Shown here: piece after piece, positions 1-6,576 of the stretch
Position numbering within the stretch: position 1 is the first letter of the stretch
Layout of the letters: the number at the start of each line of letters is the position of its first letter
Position numbers and translations under genes: made by a program
The notes under the pieces: model-generated
What the model was told of the DNA's origin: nothing
What the model saw: only the letters and a program-made list of their open reading frames with translations
Database searches by the model: none
DNA from: an uncultured Lachnospiraceae bacterium
GTDB lineage: Bacteria > Bacillota > Clostridia > Lachnospirales > Lachnospiraceae
Direction of reading: 5' to 3'
NCBI GenBank assembly: GCA_946533525.1
Contig: CAMNBW010000080.1
Location: 1-7,053 of the forward strand
Length of the DNA: 7,053 nucleotides

Positions 1-1
1 C

Positions 2-76
2 TACAGGGATGAGAGGGCGATAGAAGAGGTTTTGAATGAATTAATGAAATCCTACAACAACGTATATCTCAGATAG
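2..76 (+). CDS. C-terminal end of an unidentified protein (5' partial)
   Basis: Of the three forward frames at the left edge, only the frame starting at base 2 stays open; the other two hit stops within about 20 bases. It gives 24 residues rich in Glu, Asn and Arg, ending in VYLR before a TAG stop at 74-76. Too little is visible to assign a family or function. The stop codon lies inside the first hairpin of the intergenic repeat cluster, so the end of this gene and the hairpin share sequence. It may be the first gene of the operon that continues at 218, but 141 bases of structured DNA separate them. It could also be a chance open frame. Confidence 0.4.
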   Translation, partial: YRDERAIEEVLNELMKSYNNVYLR

Positions 77-186
77 AGGTAAACTCTATCTGAGATATGC
101 TCCGCAAGGATGTGCACGGATTCGGACAGGTATTTGTCTGCTAAAGCAGACCCGAATCCGGCACCAAGACTCGCAAGCGAGTCTTG
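62..186. repeat. Array of three strong hairpins (repeat-like intergenic element)
   Basis: Three back-to-back inverted repeats fill this stretch. Hairpin 1 pairs 64-78 with 84-98 perfectly (15 bp, loop GTAAA), extended by a wobble pair and a G-C pair. Hairpin 2 pairs 112-115 with 161-164 and 117-125 with 152-160 (13 bp with one bulged A); it encloses a further 6-bp stem, 136-141 with 146-151, with loop TAAA. Hairpin 3 pairs 165-173 with 178-186 (9 bp, loop CAAG). A small stem, TCC-GCAA-GGA, sits at 101-110. None is followed by a run of T, so these are not ordinary intrinsic terminators. The compact compensatory pairing resembles REP/MITE-like interspersed elements or an mRNA processing/stability element between two genes of one transcript. 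The pairing is seen directly; the role is inference. Confidence 0.6.
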
Positions 187-217
187 AAATAAAAGGTAGC
201 ATAAGCGAGGAGTAAAA

Positions 218-796
218 TTGATAGCAATTATAATGATAATCGCCGGAGCTGCCGCGGTAATATACGGGCTGATCGGCCTGATAAGAATAGCGCTGCTGCC
301 CCTCATTCGAGCCCATCAGGTGGTCTTCAACAGAAATGACGACTATCTTTTTTATGAAAACGCCCAGGGCCGGAGGGTCTTAAAGAGCCAGAAAAAGTTT
401 CTCCTGAATATTTACCTTACACTGGTGATCGTCGGAAGCCTCGTGGCAATAACCGGCTTTTATGCGGGCTTTACCGACCACGGTCAGGATTTCTGGCTGT
501 ATAAAAGGCTATTTCCCGCTAAAGAGGCGCCCCGCAACGACATAATAAACGAGGAGGGACAGTATATCTCGAAGGAGGGCAAGGAGTACAACTATTACAT
601 CCTGATAAGGGGCTCTGAGATATATTTTAAGGACGAGCTGTGCGAGGATCATGCGGCCTTAGAAGACAGGCTCAAGGACTTTGACCGGACGAATACCATC
701 GTGATCCATGACGATTTTGCAGTCTCCTCTGAGTATCATTTCGTGACCGGTCTGTTGGAAAAATCGGGAATTCATTATATAGAGGAAGGCAACTGA
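218..796 (+). CDS. Two-pass membrane protein with ExbD/TolR-like C-terminal domain
   Basis: This 192-residue protein has two predicted transmembrane segments, about residues 2-30 and 62-84. The loop between them is rich in Arg/Lys (RR and KSQKK), so it should face the cytoplasm, leaving the C-terminal half outside. Residues 126-190 run strand (YYILIRG), strand (EIYF), helix, strand (TIVIHDDF), helix, then SGIHYIEE. This is the order and spacing of the small ExbD/TolR extracytoplasmic domain, though the match is by eye and the family's single N-terminal helix layout is not kept. The TTG start is chosen because GAGGAG at 207-212 sits 5 bases upstream; the next in-frame ATG (233) is too far from it. 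It is the first gene of a tight operon and overlaps the next gene by one base (TGATG). A related domain ends the next protein. Exact function is unknown. Confidence 0.8.
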   Translation: MIAIIMIIAGAAAVIYGLIGLIRIALLPLIRAHQVVFNRNDDYLFYENAQGRRVLKSQKKFLLNIYLTLVIVGSLVAITGFYAGFTDHGQDFWLYKRLFPAKEAPRNDIINEEGQYISKEGKEYNYYILIRGSEIYFKDELCEDHAALEDRLKDFDRTNTIVIHDDFAVSSEYHFVTGLLEKSGIHYIEEGN

Positions 797-1296
797 TGAA
801 GAGGAAGGTCACTGTACTTCTTTTAATGCTGGCAGCCCTTGTGTGGCTTACCGGCTGGGGAAAGAAAGAGGTAAGATTATTGGACAGCAGCAAGCTCATA
901 GATTTAAGCAAGGCTATAGAGCTGGCAAAGCCCGGAGGGTCGGCGGGGGATTCTGAGGAAGATACCGGGGAGACAGAGGCAGCGGGCAGCAATGCTGCCG
1001 GAGTTTCGGGGAACGGTTCCCGGGCGCTGCAGGAAAGCCTGTCTCCGACTTCCCAAAGGATAGTCATAAGGATCAGGGGAGAGCAGATCTTCTATACCCA
1101 TGGAAGATACAGTCAGGACGATATATCTGCCGCCGGGCTGGAAAGCGCCCTCCGGTCTGACTATGTCTCCGGCAGTGAGGTCGTCCTTATGGAGGATTTC
1201 GCCGAGGCCCACGTATATAAGGAAGTGTGCAGGGTGCTCGAGGAGCTGAAAAACAGTATCGGCCTGGTTTACGAGGAAGAGCGGGGAGGTGAGTAG
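796..1296 (+). CDS. Exported protein with linker and ExbD/TolR-like domain
   Basis: This 166-residue protein opens with a signal peptide (MKRK, then a hydrophobic stretch at residues 5-19). Its end reads LTGW, which looks like a lipobox (LTGC) whose cysteine has become tryptophan. Residues 45-75 are a Gly/Ser/Glu/Ala-rich, probably unstructured linker. Residues 89-162 form a domain related to the C-terminus of the preceding protein: both have IRG, then I-[FY], a helix ending in L, a strand followed by DFA or DDFA, and a final helix leading to Y-x-EE or YEEE. The start ATG overlaps the upstream stop by one base and has GAGGAAGG at 782-789, so translational coupling is likely. It is predicted to be secreted or membrane-tethered and to act with its two operon partners. 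No named family is recognised, and the ExbD/TolR likeness is inference. Confidence 0.75.
   Translation: MKRKVTVLLLMLAALVWLTGWGKKEVRLLDSSKLIDLSKAIELAKPGGSAGDSEEDTGETEAAGSNAAGVSGNGSRALQESLSPTSQRIVIRIRGEQIFYTHGRYSQDDISAAGLESALRSDYVSGSEVVLMEDFAEAHVYKEVCRVLEELKNSIGLVYEEERGGE
1285..1292 (+). promoter_or_regulatory. Ribosome binding site deciding a TTG start
   Basis: GGAGGTGA is a full-length match to the anti-Shine-Dalgarno sequence. It lies 7 bases before the TTG at 1300 and inside the last codons of the upstream gene. It supports the unusual TTG start of the third operon gene; there is no in-frame ATG near enough to use it. Confidence 0.75.
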
Positions 1297-1299
1297 GTC

Positions 1300-2289
1300 T
1301 TGAAGGGCAGGAAGGTAATTTCACTAGGGCTTTTGTTCCCCGTGGTGCTGCTGCTTTGCGGCTTCTTTTTCGACAAGCCCACTGTGCTGGTGGACACGGA
1401 CAGGAACCGGGTCTATGAATACGTCCGCGCAGATCAGATACTGTCCGATTTTTCGGAGAATGAGGAGGGGGCAAGAGATAAGTATATCTATGGCTGTTAC
1501 CTCGTTTCGGGGAAGGTTAAGAGTGTCTCCAACACCGGAGATACTGTCCTGATAGAGGGGGCGTCGGGGACGGGCGGACATATCGTATGCTCCTGCTCAA
1601 ACGACCTTACAGCAACGGCTTTAAAATACAGCCCGGGGGATGAGATATGCGTCTACGGGATGTTCGCGGAAAAAATGTTTGACAGGGATATTCATCTGGC
1701 GGCGGACAAGCTGGCCGCATCAGCGGGAGCCGTAAAGAGCGGAGCCTATTATCTTATGGACGGAACTCACATGGATAAGGGCAGCATGACCAAAAGGACC
1801 CTGGCTGAGGGAAGGGCGGAATTTTTGATCCCCGCTTCCTGGAAGGGGGTGGAGCATTCCATAGTTAAGGAGGGGCTCGGTACCATCGACGGCTACCAGT
1901 ACGTCTTAAACAAGCTCCCCGGAAGCCGCGACAATACTCCGGAGTCGCTGTTTATATGCTATTTCGACAACGCCTCGAGGCTGGAGATCGCCGACGACAA
2001 AAAGGAGACAAAGCTCATCGAAAAGGCGATAATCAACAATATCTCGGGAGATGGAAAGGCGGATTCCTTCAGGCTCAGGAAAAATGAGAGGACCTATTAC
2101 GGGGCCACCTATGACTATTATCTGGGCTCCTATACCGATGCCCTCGACACAGGCAGCAACGGCTATCACGCGGAATATATCTTCCACAAGGACGGAGAAG
2201 ACGGGCTGGTCATGTATTTATATATTTACAAAAACGCAAGGCATCTGTCGGATGTGATGTTTGTGACCCGGTTCCTCACGCTGAGGTAA
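1300..2289 (+). CDS. Exported OB-fold (tRNA_anti-like) protein with uncharacterised C-terminal domain
   Basis: This 329-residue protein begins with a signal sequence or anchor (MKGRK, hydrophobic residues 6-24). Cys20 follows three leucines, so it is a poor lipobox and lipidation is uncertain. Residues 42-140 look like a tRNA_anti-like OB-fold: ADQILSDF, then a SENEEGARDKY helix, the strand YLVSGKVKSV, the strand DTVLIEG, and a closing KYSPGDEICVYG. This pattern is common in exported proteins of unknown function. Residues 170-329 start with EFLIPASWKGVE and end with VMYLYIYKNARHLSDVMFVTRFL. The opening resembles PsbP/Mog1-type folds, but that is a weak guess. The gene is last in the operon, 3 bases after the previous stop, with a TTG start. 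It probably works outside the membrane with the two ExbD-like partners; its ligand is unknown. Confidence 0.78.
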   Translation: MKGRKVISLGLLFPVVLLLCGFFFDKPTVLVDTDRNRVYEYVRADQILSDFSENEEGARDKYIYGCYLVSGKVKSVSNTGDTVLIEGASGTGGHIVCSCSNDLTATALKYSPGDEICVYGMFAEKMFDRDIHLAADKLAASAGAVKSGAYYLMDGTHMDKGSMTKRTLAEGRAEFLIPASWKGVEHSIVKEGLGTIDGYQYVLNKLPGSRDNTPESLFICYFDNASRLEIADDKKETKLIEKAIINNISGDGKADSFRLRKNERTYYGATYDYYLGSYTDALDTGSNGYHAEYIFHKDGEDGLVMYLYIYKNARHLSDVMFVTRFLTLR

Positions 2290-2315
2290 AGGCCTTTTTG
2301 ACCCTGCCTCAGGGC

Positions 2316-2366
2316 CGGCTTAGGCGCTGCTCCAACGCGGCTTAGACGCTTGTTGCATATAGCAGC
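2316..2366. repeat. Structured spacer between convergent genes
   Basis: The 87-base gap between the converging genes contains a near-identical direct repeat (2316-2328 and 2338-2350, 12 of 13 bases, core CGGCTTAG). It also contains an imperfect hairpin: 2326-2331 pairs with 2361-2366, 2333-2336 with 2352-2355, and 2337-2339 with 2347-2349. Neither side has a good T-run, so it is at best a weak bidirectional transcription stop. The only T-run (2295-2299) directly follows the + strand stop codon and has no stem before it. Confidence 0.3.
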
Positions 2367-2376
2367 TTAAACCGCC

Positions 2377-3606
2377 CTACAACTGCTGACGGTATTGTCT
2401 GGGGGTGAGGCCCTCGTGCTCCTTGAAGACCTTGGAAAAATAGCTCTGGCTCTCAAAGCCCAGTTCCAGGGCGATCTCGGACAGCGCAAGGTTTGAATCC
2501 TTTAAGAGGAGCTTCGCGTTCTCAATCCTTATATTGGAAAGATAGGTGCTGAAATTGGTGCCGGTCTCCTTTTTAAAGAGATTGGAAAAATAAGAGGGAT
2601 TTAAGGACACGTGCCTTGCGACCGAGGACAGGGTGAGGTCCTGGTTATAGTATTTACTCATATAGGCCACGGCCTTTCTGATCAGCTCGCTGCCGCCGAC
2701 CCTTTCGGAAAAGGTCAGATTGGTAAAGAGCTCGAGGGTCTCCATCAAAAGGTAGGACAGCTCGGTAAGGTCCTTCGCGTTGGAGGAATCCCGCATATAT
2801 TTATCTGTCATTTCATAGACGGTCTCCTCGTTGACGCCCGCATCGTACATCGTGTGGGAGAGGGTGGAGATGAGCTCAAGGCACCTGACCTTGATAATAT
2901 CCAGATTGTTTCCCGAAGTAAAATATATCTTTCCCAGCATGTCGTTGAGATAGGCCCTCGCTCCCTCGAGGTCGCCGGAGAGCATGAAGTTCGCAAGCCG
3001 CCTTTCGTCCGCGTAGTAGGAGGTATTGACCGGCTCCTCCTTGGCAAGCCTTATGAATTCACCGATATGGGCCTGCTGCATGGATTTTTTCTGGGCCTCC
3101 ATACGCCGCTCGGTCTCGCCGGCCATGAGGTTTGTGACCAGCAAAAACAGGAGCTTGCTTAAGTGCCGGGCCTGAAAGGGCTCTATCAAGGGAACGGAGG
3201 AGGAGGAGGTATAGAGCTTTCTGCGGTATTCCAATGAGATGTTGAATTTACGCATGACGTCCTCGACGTTTTCCATATCCGGAAACTCCAGGGCGATCGG
3301 ACCCGCCAGGACGCTGCCCTGAAACGAGTTGTCCTTAAAGACGGAGACCACGAAGTGGGTAAGGCCCGCGGGACAGAGGTAGATATAGGCGTCGCCTAAG
3401 GAACGGGCCTGGGCGCAGGAGTCGGAGTGGGTCTTGTCGCAGGGGCAGTAGCGCCCGGATCCCTCCTGAAAGCAGCGGCAGTATTCATAGGTGGGACCGT
3501 ACCAGGCGATGACATTGTTGTTTTCATCCAAAAGCTGCACCGTCACATTGGTGGCGTTGGCGTAGGTCTGCAGGTTTAATTGCAGTTTTTCTATTAACTC
3601 ACTCAT
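2377..3606 (-). CDS. PocR-domain AraC family transcriptional regulator
   Basis: This is a cytoplasmic DNA-binding regulator of 409 residues from the chosen ATG. Residues 4-160 match the PocR ligand-sensing domain: an N-terminal helix (LIEKLQLNLQTYANATNV), a strand with LLDENNNVI, a cysteine cluster (C43, C45, C54, C56, C64), then YIYLCPAGL and GSVLAGPI. A helical linker (about 165-300) follows. Residues 307-409 are a standard AraC DNA-binding domain with two helix-turn-helix units (about 326-347 and 375-397) and the closing GLTPRQYRQ. In Salmonella, PocR responds to 1,2-propanediol; the ligand here is unknown. An in-frame TTG at 3642 would add 12 residues, and neither start has a clear Shine-Dalgarno. 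The ATG is preferred because the sensor domain begins right after it. The gene diverges from ppdK, which makes ppdK a natural candidate target, perhaps alongside autoregulation. Confidence 0.9.
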   Translation of the reverse strand: MSELIEKLQLNLQTYANATNVTVQLLDENNNVIAWYGPTYEYCRCFQEGSGRYCPCDKTHSDSCAQARSLGDAYIYLCPAGLTHFVVSVFKDNSFQGSVLAGPIALEFPDMENVEDVMRKFNISLEYRRKLYTSSSSVPLIEPFQARHLSKLLFLLVTNLMAGETERRMEAQKKSMQQAHIGEFIRLAKEEPVNTSYYADERRLANFMLSGDLEGARAYLNDMLGKIYFTSGNNLDIIKVRCLELISTLSHTMYDAGVNEETVYEMTDKYMRDSSNAKDLTELSYLLMETLELFTNLTFSERVGGSELIRKAVAYMSKYYNQDLTLSSVARHVSLNPSYFSNLFKKETGTNFSTYLSNIRIENAKLLLKDSNLALSEIALELGFESQSYFSKVFKEHEGLTPRQYRQQL

Positions 3607-3663
3607 AAGTCTGATGGTAGCAAAAAAACACAGGATTTTCAATCATTTCGCCCGGCGGATTCC

Positions 3664-3692
3664 TTGACAATATATGCGCTCAAATATAAAAT
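3664..3692 (+). promoter_or_regulatory. Probable sigma-A promoter of ppdK
   Basis: A perfect -35 box, TTGACA (3664-3669), lies 17 bases before TAAAAT (3687-3692, five of six to the -10 consensus). Transcription would start near 3699, giving a leader of about 60 bases before the ppdK ATG. Confidence 0.65.
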
Positions 3693-3713
3693 ATAAGGGC
3701 TTAATTGAAGCAT

Positions 3714-3742
3714 ATTATATGGTACTGAACATAGTACGAAAA
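3714..3742 (-). promoter_or_regulatory. Possible promoter of the PocR-AraC gene
   Basis: Reading the minus strand, a perfect TATAAT (3719-3714) lies 17 bases after TTTTCG (3742-3737), a poor -35 box matching three of six. A perfect -10 with a weak -35 fits a gene that needs an activator. The transcript would carry a leader of roughly 100 bases and would run against the start of the ppdK transcript. Confidence 0.4.
3722..3737. promoter_or_regulatory. Inverted repeat, candidate operator
   Basis: GTACT (3722-3726) and AGTAC (3733-3737) form a 5-bp perfect inverted repeat around GAACAT. It fills the -35/-10 spacer of the proposed minus-strand promoter and sits in the ppdK leader just upstream of its ribosome binding site. 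A protein bound here could affect both genes. AraC proteins more often use direct repeats, so binding by the neighbouring regulator is only a suggestion. Confidence 0.35.
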
Positions 3743-3758
3743 TTTTGGAGGAAAACAA

Positions 3759-6407
3759 ATGAACAAGTGGGTCTACAAATTTGAAGAGGGTTCCAAAGAG
3801 ATGAGGAATCTTCTGGGCGGCAAGGGCTGTAACCTTGCTGAAATGACGAACCTTGGGATGCCTATACCCCAGGGTTTTACTGTTACAACCGAAGCCTGCA
3901 CGGAGTATTACAATGCAGGTAAAAAGCTAACGGATGAGATAGTTGACCAGATCTTTGAGCACATTACCTGGCTTGAGGGCGTCAACGGAAAGAAGTTCGG
4001 AGACACGGAGGACCCGCTTTTGGTTTCTGTCCGTTCCGGTGCGCGTGCATCCATGCCCGGAATGATGGATACGATACTTAACCTGGGTCTTAACGACGTG
4101 GCTGTTGAGGGCTTCGCAAAGAAGACCGGAAATGAGCGTTTCGCATACGACTCCTACAGAAGATTTATCCAGATGTATTCAGACGTTGTTATGGAGGTTT
4201 CCAAGTCCTTATTCGAGAAGGAGATCGACGACGTAAAGGCCAAGAAGGGTATAAAGTTCGACGTGGATATGACAGTCGACGACCTCAAGGAGCTGGTTCG
4301 CCGTTTCAAGGCTATCTACAAGGATGCCATGAAGGGCGAGGAATTCCCTCAGGACCCCAAGGATCAGCTTATGGGAGCAGTCAAGGCCGTTTTCCGTTCA
4401 TGGGACAACCCCCGTGCCATCGTTTACCGTCGTATGAACGACATCCCCGGAGACTGGGGCACAGCCGTAAACGTACAGACAATGGTATTCGGCAACAAGG
4501 GAAATACCTCCGGAACAGGAGTTGCCTTCACACGTAACCCCGCTACAGGAGAGAAGGGTATCTTCGGAGAGTATCTTATCAACGCACAGGGCGAGGACGT
4601 TGTTGCCGGAGTTCGTACTCCTTCACCGATAACCCAGCTCGAAAAGGATCTGCCGGATTGCTATAAGCAGTTCATGGAGCTCGCCAATAAGCTGGAGGAG
4701 CACTACAAGGATATGCAGGATATGGAGTTCACGATCGAGGAGGGCAAGCTTTACTTCCTGCAGACCAGAGACGGAAAGAGAACTGCACAGGCAGCTATCA
4801 ATATCGCCTGCGACCTCGTTGACGAGGGCAAGATAGACGAGAAGGTTGCCGTTATGAGAATAGATGCGAAGAGCTTAGACCAGCTCCTTCACCCGACCTT
4901 CGATCCCGAGGCTTTGAAGTCCGGCCAGGTAATCGGAACTGCACTTCCCGCTTCACCCGGAGCTGCTGCCGGTAAGGTAGTATTCAACGCCGAGGATGCA
5001 AAGGCACAGGGCAAGGGCGGAAAGGGCGACAGGGTCGTTCTGGTTCGTCTTGAGACCTCTCCCGAGGACATCGAGGGAATGAACGCCGCTCAGGGTATCC
5101 TTACAGTCCGCGGAGGAATGACCAGCCACGCTGCTGTTGTAGCCCGTGGAATGGGAACCTGCTGCGTATCCGGCTGCGGAGACATCGTTATCGACGAGGA
5201 GAAGAAGGTATTTACCCTTGGCGGAGAGACCTTCCACGAGGGAGACTACATCTCACTTGACGGCTCCACCGGTAAGATATATAAGGGCGACATCGCTACA
5301 CAGGAGGCTCAGGTAGGCGGAAACTTCGGCCGTATCATGGGCTGGGCTGATAAATACAGAAAGCTTAAGGTTCGTACAAATGCTGATACGCCCCGTGATG
5401 CAAAGCAGGCCCGTGACCTGGGTGCAGAGGGTATCGGCCTTTGCCGTACAGAGCACATGTTCTTCGATCCCGAGAGGATCGCTGCTTTCCGTGAGATGAT
5501 CTGCTCGGATACAGTTGAGCAGAGAGAGGCTGCACTCGAGAAGATCCTTCCTTATCAGCAGGGAGACTTCGAGAAATTGTATGAGGCTCTGGAGGGCAAC
5601 CCGGTTACCATCCGTTTCCTCGATCCGCCTCTTCACGAGTTCGTTCCTACCACAGAGGAGGAGATCGCACAGCTCGCAAAGGCTCAGAATAAGACAGTTC
5701 AGGAGATAAAGGACATCATCGCATCGCTCCACGAGTTCAACCCCATGATGGGTCACCGTGGCTGCCGTCTTGCGGTTACCTTCCCCGAGATCGCAAAGAT
5801 GCAGACAAAGGCTGTTATCCGCGCGGCTATAAATGTACAGAAGAAGCACTCCGACTGGAAGCTGTGTCCTGAGATCATGATACCGCTTACCTGCGAAGAG
5901 AAGGAGATGAAGTTCGTCAAGGACATCGTTGTAGAGGTAGCTGACGCAGAGATCAAGGCAGCGGGCATCGACCTTAAGTACGAGGTTGGTACTATGATAG
6001 AGATACCGAGGGCTGCTCTTACAGCTGATACCATCGCTAAGGACGCTGAGTTCTTCTGCTTCGGTACCAACGACCTGACACAGATGACCTTCGGCTTCTC
6101 CAGAGACGATGCAGGCAAGTTCCTGGACAGCTACTATCAGAACAAGATCTTCGAGTCCGATCCCTTCGCACGTCTCGATACTACCGGCGTAGGACAGCTT
6201 ATGAAGATGGCTGTTGAGCTGGGTAAGAAGACCAGACCCGAGCTTCACGTAGGTATCTGCGGAGAGCACGGCGGAGATCCTTCTTCGGTTGAGTTCTGCC
6301 ACCAGATCGGCCTGGACTACGTTTCCTGCTCGCCCTTCCGCGTACCGATCGCAAGGCTTGCAGCAGCACAGGCTGCCCTTGGTGAGAGCGGAGTAAAGGC
6401 TCACTAA
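3759..6407 (+). CDS. ppdK: Pyruvate, phosphate dikinase
   Basis: PPDK reversibly converts ATP, pyruvate and phosphate to AMP, PEP and pyrophosphate. In anaerobes it can serve as a PPi-linked glycolytic step or make PEP for biosynthesis. The 882 residues match the family's usual length of about 875. The N-terminal ATP-binding region (about 1-340) has GGKGCNLAEM (20-29), VRSGARASMPGMMDT (91-105, with Arg92) and the GTGVAFTRNPATGE loop (252-265). The swivelling phosphohistidine domain (about 385-510) has GGMTSHAAVVARGMG, with catalytic His457. The C-terminal PEP/pyruvate barrel (about 530-875) has CRTEHMFF, GHRGCRL, GTMIEIPRA, CFGTNDLTQMTFGFSRDD, and GICGEHGGDP with the catalytic Cys834. All key residues are intact. 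GGAGGA at 3747-3752 lies 6 bases before the ATG. The gene is monocistronic by appearance, with its own promoter and a strong terminator. Codon choice (CGT for Arg, mostly ATC for Ile) suggests high expression. Confidence 0.98.
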   Translation: MNKWVYKFEEGSKEMRNLLGGKGCNLAEMTNLGMPIPQGFTVTTEACTEYYNAGKKLTDEIVDQIFEHITWLEGVNGKKFGDTEDPLLVSVRSGARASMPGMMDTILNLGLNDVAVEGFAKKTGNERFAYDSYRRFIQMYSDVVMEVSKSLFEKEIDDVKAKKGIKFDVDMTVDDLKELVRRFKAIYKDAMKGEEFPQDPKDQLMGAVKAVFRSWDNPRAIVYRRMNDIPGDWGTAVNVQTMVFGNKGNTSGTGVAFTRNPATGEKGIFGEYLINAQGEDVVAGVRTPSPITQLEKDLPDCYKQFMELANKLEEHYKDMQDMEFTIEEGKLYFLQTRDGKRTAQAAINIACDLVDEGKIDEKVAVMRIDAKSLDQLLHPTFDPEALKSGQVIGTALPASPGAAAGKVVFNAEDAKAQGKGGKGDRVVLVRLETSPEDIEGMNAAQGILTVRGGMTSHAAVVARGMGTCCVSGCGDIVIDEEKKVFTLGGETFHEGDYISLDGSTGKIYKGDIATQEAQVGGNFGRIMGWADKYRKLKVRTNADTPRDAKQARDLGAEGIGLCRTEHMFFDPERIAAFREMICSDTVEQREAALEKILPYQQGDFEKLYEALEGNPVTIRFLDPPLHEFVPTTEEEIAQLAKAQNKTVQEIKDIIASLHEFNPMMGHRGCRLAVTFPEIAKMQTKAVIRAAINVQKKHSDWKLCPEIMIPLTCEEKEMKFVKDIVVEVADAEIKAAGIDLKYEVGTMIEIPRAALTADTIAKDAEFFCFGTNDLTQMTFGFSRDDAGKFLDSYYQNKIFESDPFARLDTTGVGQLMKMAVELGKKTRPELHVGICGEHGGDPSSVEFCHQIGLDYVSCSPFRVPIARLAAAQAALGESGVKAH

Positions 6408-6424
6408 TCATTAAAAGATTTTTT

Positions 6425-6472
6425 CTGCGGCCACGCGGTTTTTATGTTAATACTGCGTGGCTGTAGTTTTTT
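6425..6472 (+). terminator. Intrinsic terminator of ppdK
   Basis: Positions 6425-6439 pair completely with 6452-6466, giving a 15-bp GC-rich stem with three G-U wobbles and a 12-base loop. Six T residues (6467-6472) follow directly. It begins 17 bases after the ppdK stop codon and should separate ppdK from the peptide gene downstream. Confidence 0.9.
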
Positions 6473-6482
6473 ATCCGGATCT

Positions 6483-6508
6483 GCTGAAAAATTTTTTTAA
6501 ATTTCAGC
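6483..6508. promoter_or_regulatory. A/T-rich inverted repeat upstream of the peptide gene
   Basis: GCTGAAA (6483-6489) and TTTCAGC (6502-6508) form a perfect 7-bp inverted repeat flanking an A/T-only centre that includes seven T residues. It lies just upstream of the proposed promoter of the double-glycine peptide gene. It could be an operator, an UP-type element or a secondary stop for ppdK read-through; the sequence does not decide between them. Confidence 0.3.
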
Positions 6509-6509
6509 C

Positions 6510-6538
6510 ATAACAGGAAGTCGCTGCGTATATATAAA
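6510..6538 (+). promoter_or_regulatory. Possible promoter of the double-glycine peptide gene
   Basis: ATAACA (6510-6515, four of six to TTGACA) is followed after 17 bases by TATAAA (6533-6538, five of six to TATAAT). As the region lies after a strong terminator and before a gene with a very good ribosome binding site, a promoter is expected here, but the -35 box is weak and regulation is likely. Confidence 0.4.
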
Positions 6539-6576
6539 TGTAGGATCAATTACCTTAAATTAAAAGGAGGAAAAAA

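Noticed and set aside
64..98. Intrinsic terminator of the upstream gene
   Set aside because: The stem is perfect, but it is followed by a mixed sequence with no T-run in either direction.
62..186. CRISPR array
   Set aside because: The hairpins differ in sequence and there are no evenly spaced direct repeats with unique spacers.
52..306. Minus-strand open frame across the hairpin array
   Set aside because: It covers the inverted repeats and the antisense of the first membrane helix, and has no supporting start signal. The open frame comes from the repeat, not from a gene.
672..1212. Two overlapping minus-strand frames in the envelope operon
   Set aside because: They are antisense to genes with signal peptide or membrane segments, good ribosome binding sites and coupled starts; their own translations are Pro/Ser/Arg-rich and unlike proteins.
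2611..3162. 183-codon open frame on the + strand
   Set aside because: It is antisense to the PocR-AraC gene, whose frame carries clear family motifs. It has no convincing ribosome binding site or domain.
5253..6404. 383-codon open frame on the minus strand
   Set aside because: It lies wholly opposite ppdK, is Leu/Ser/Cys-rich with no recognisable motif, and is explained by the strong codon bias of ppdK.
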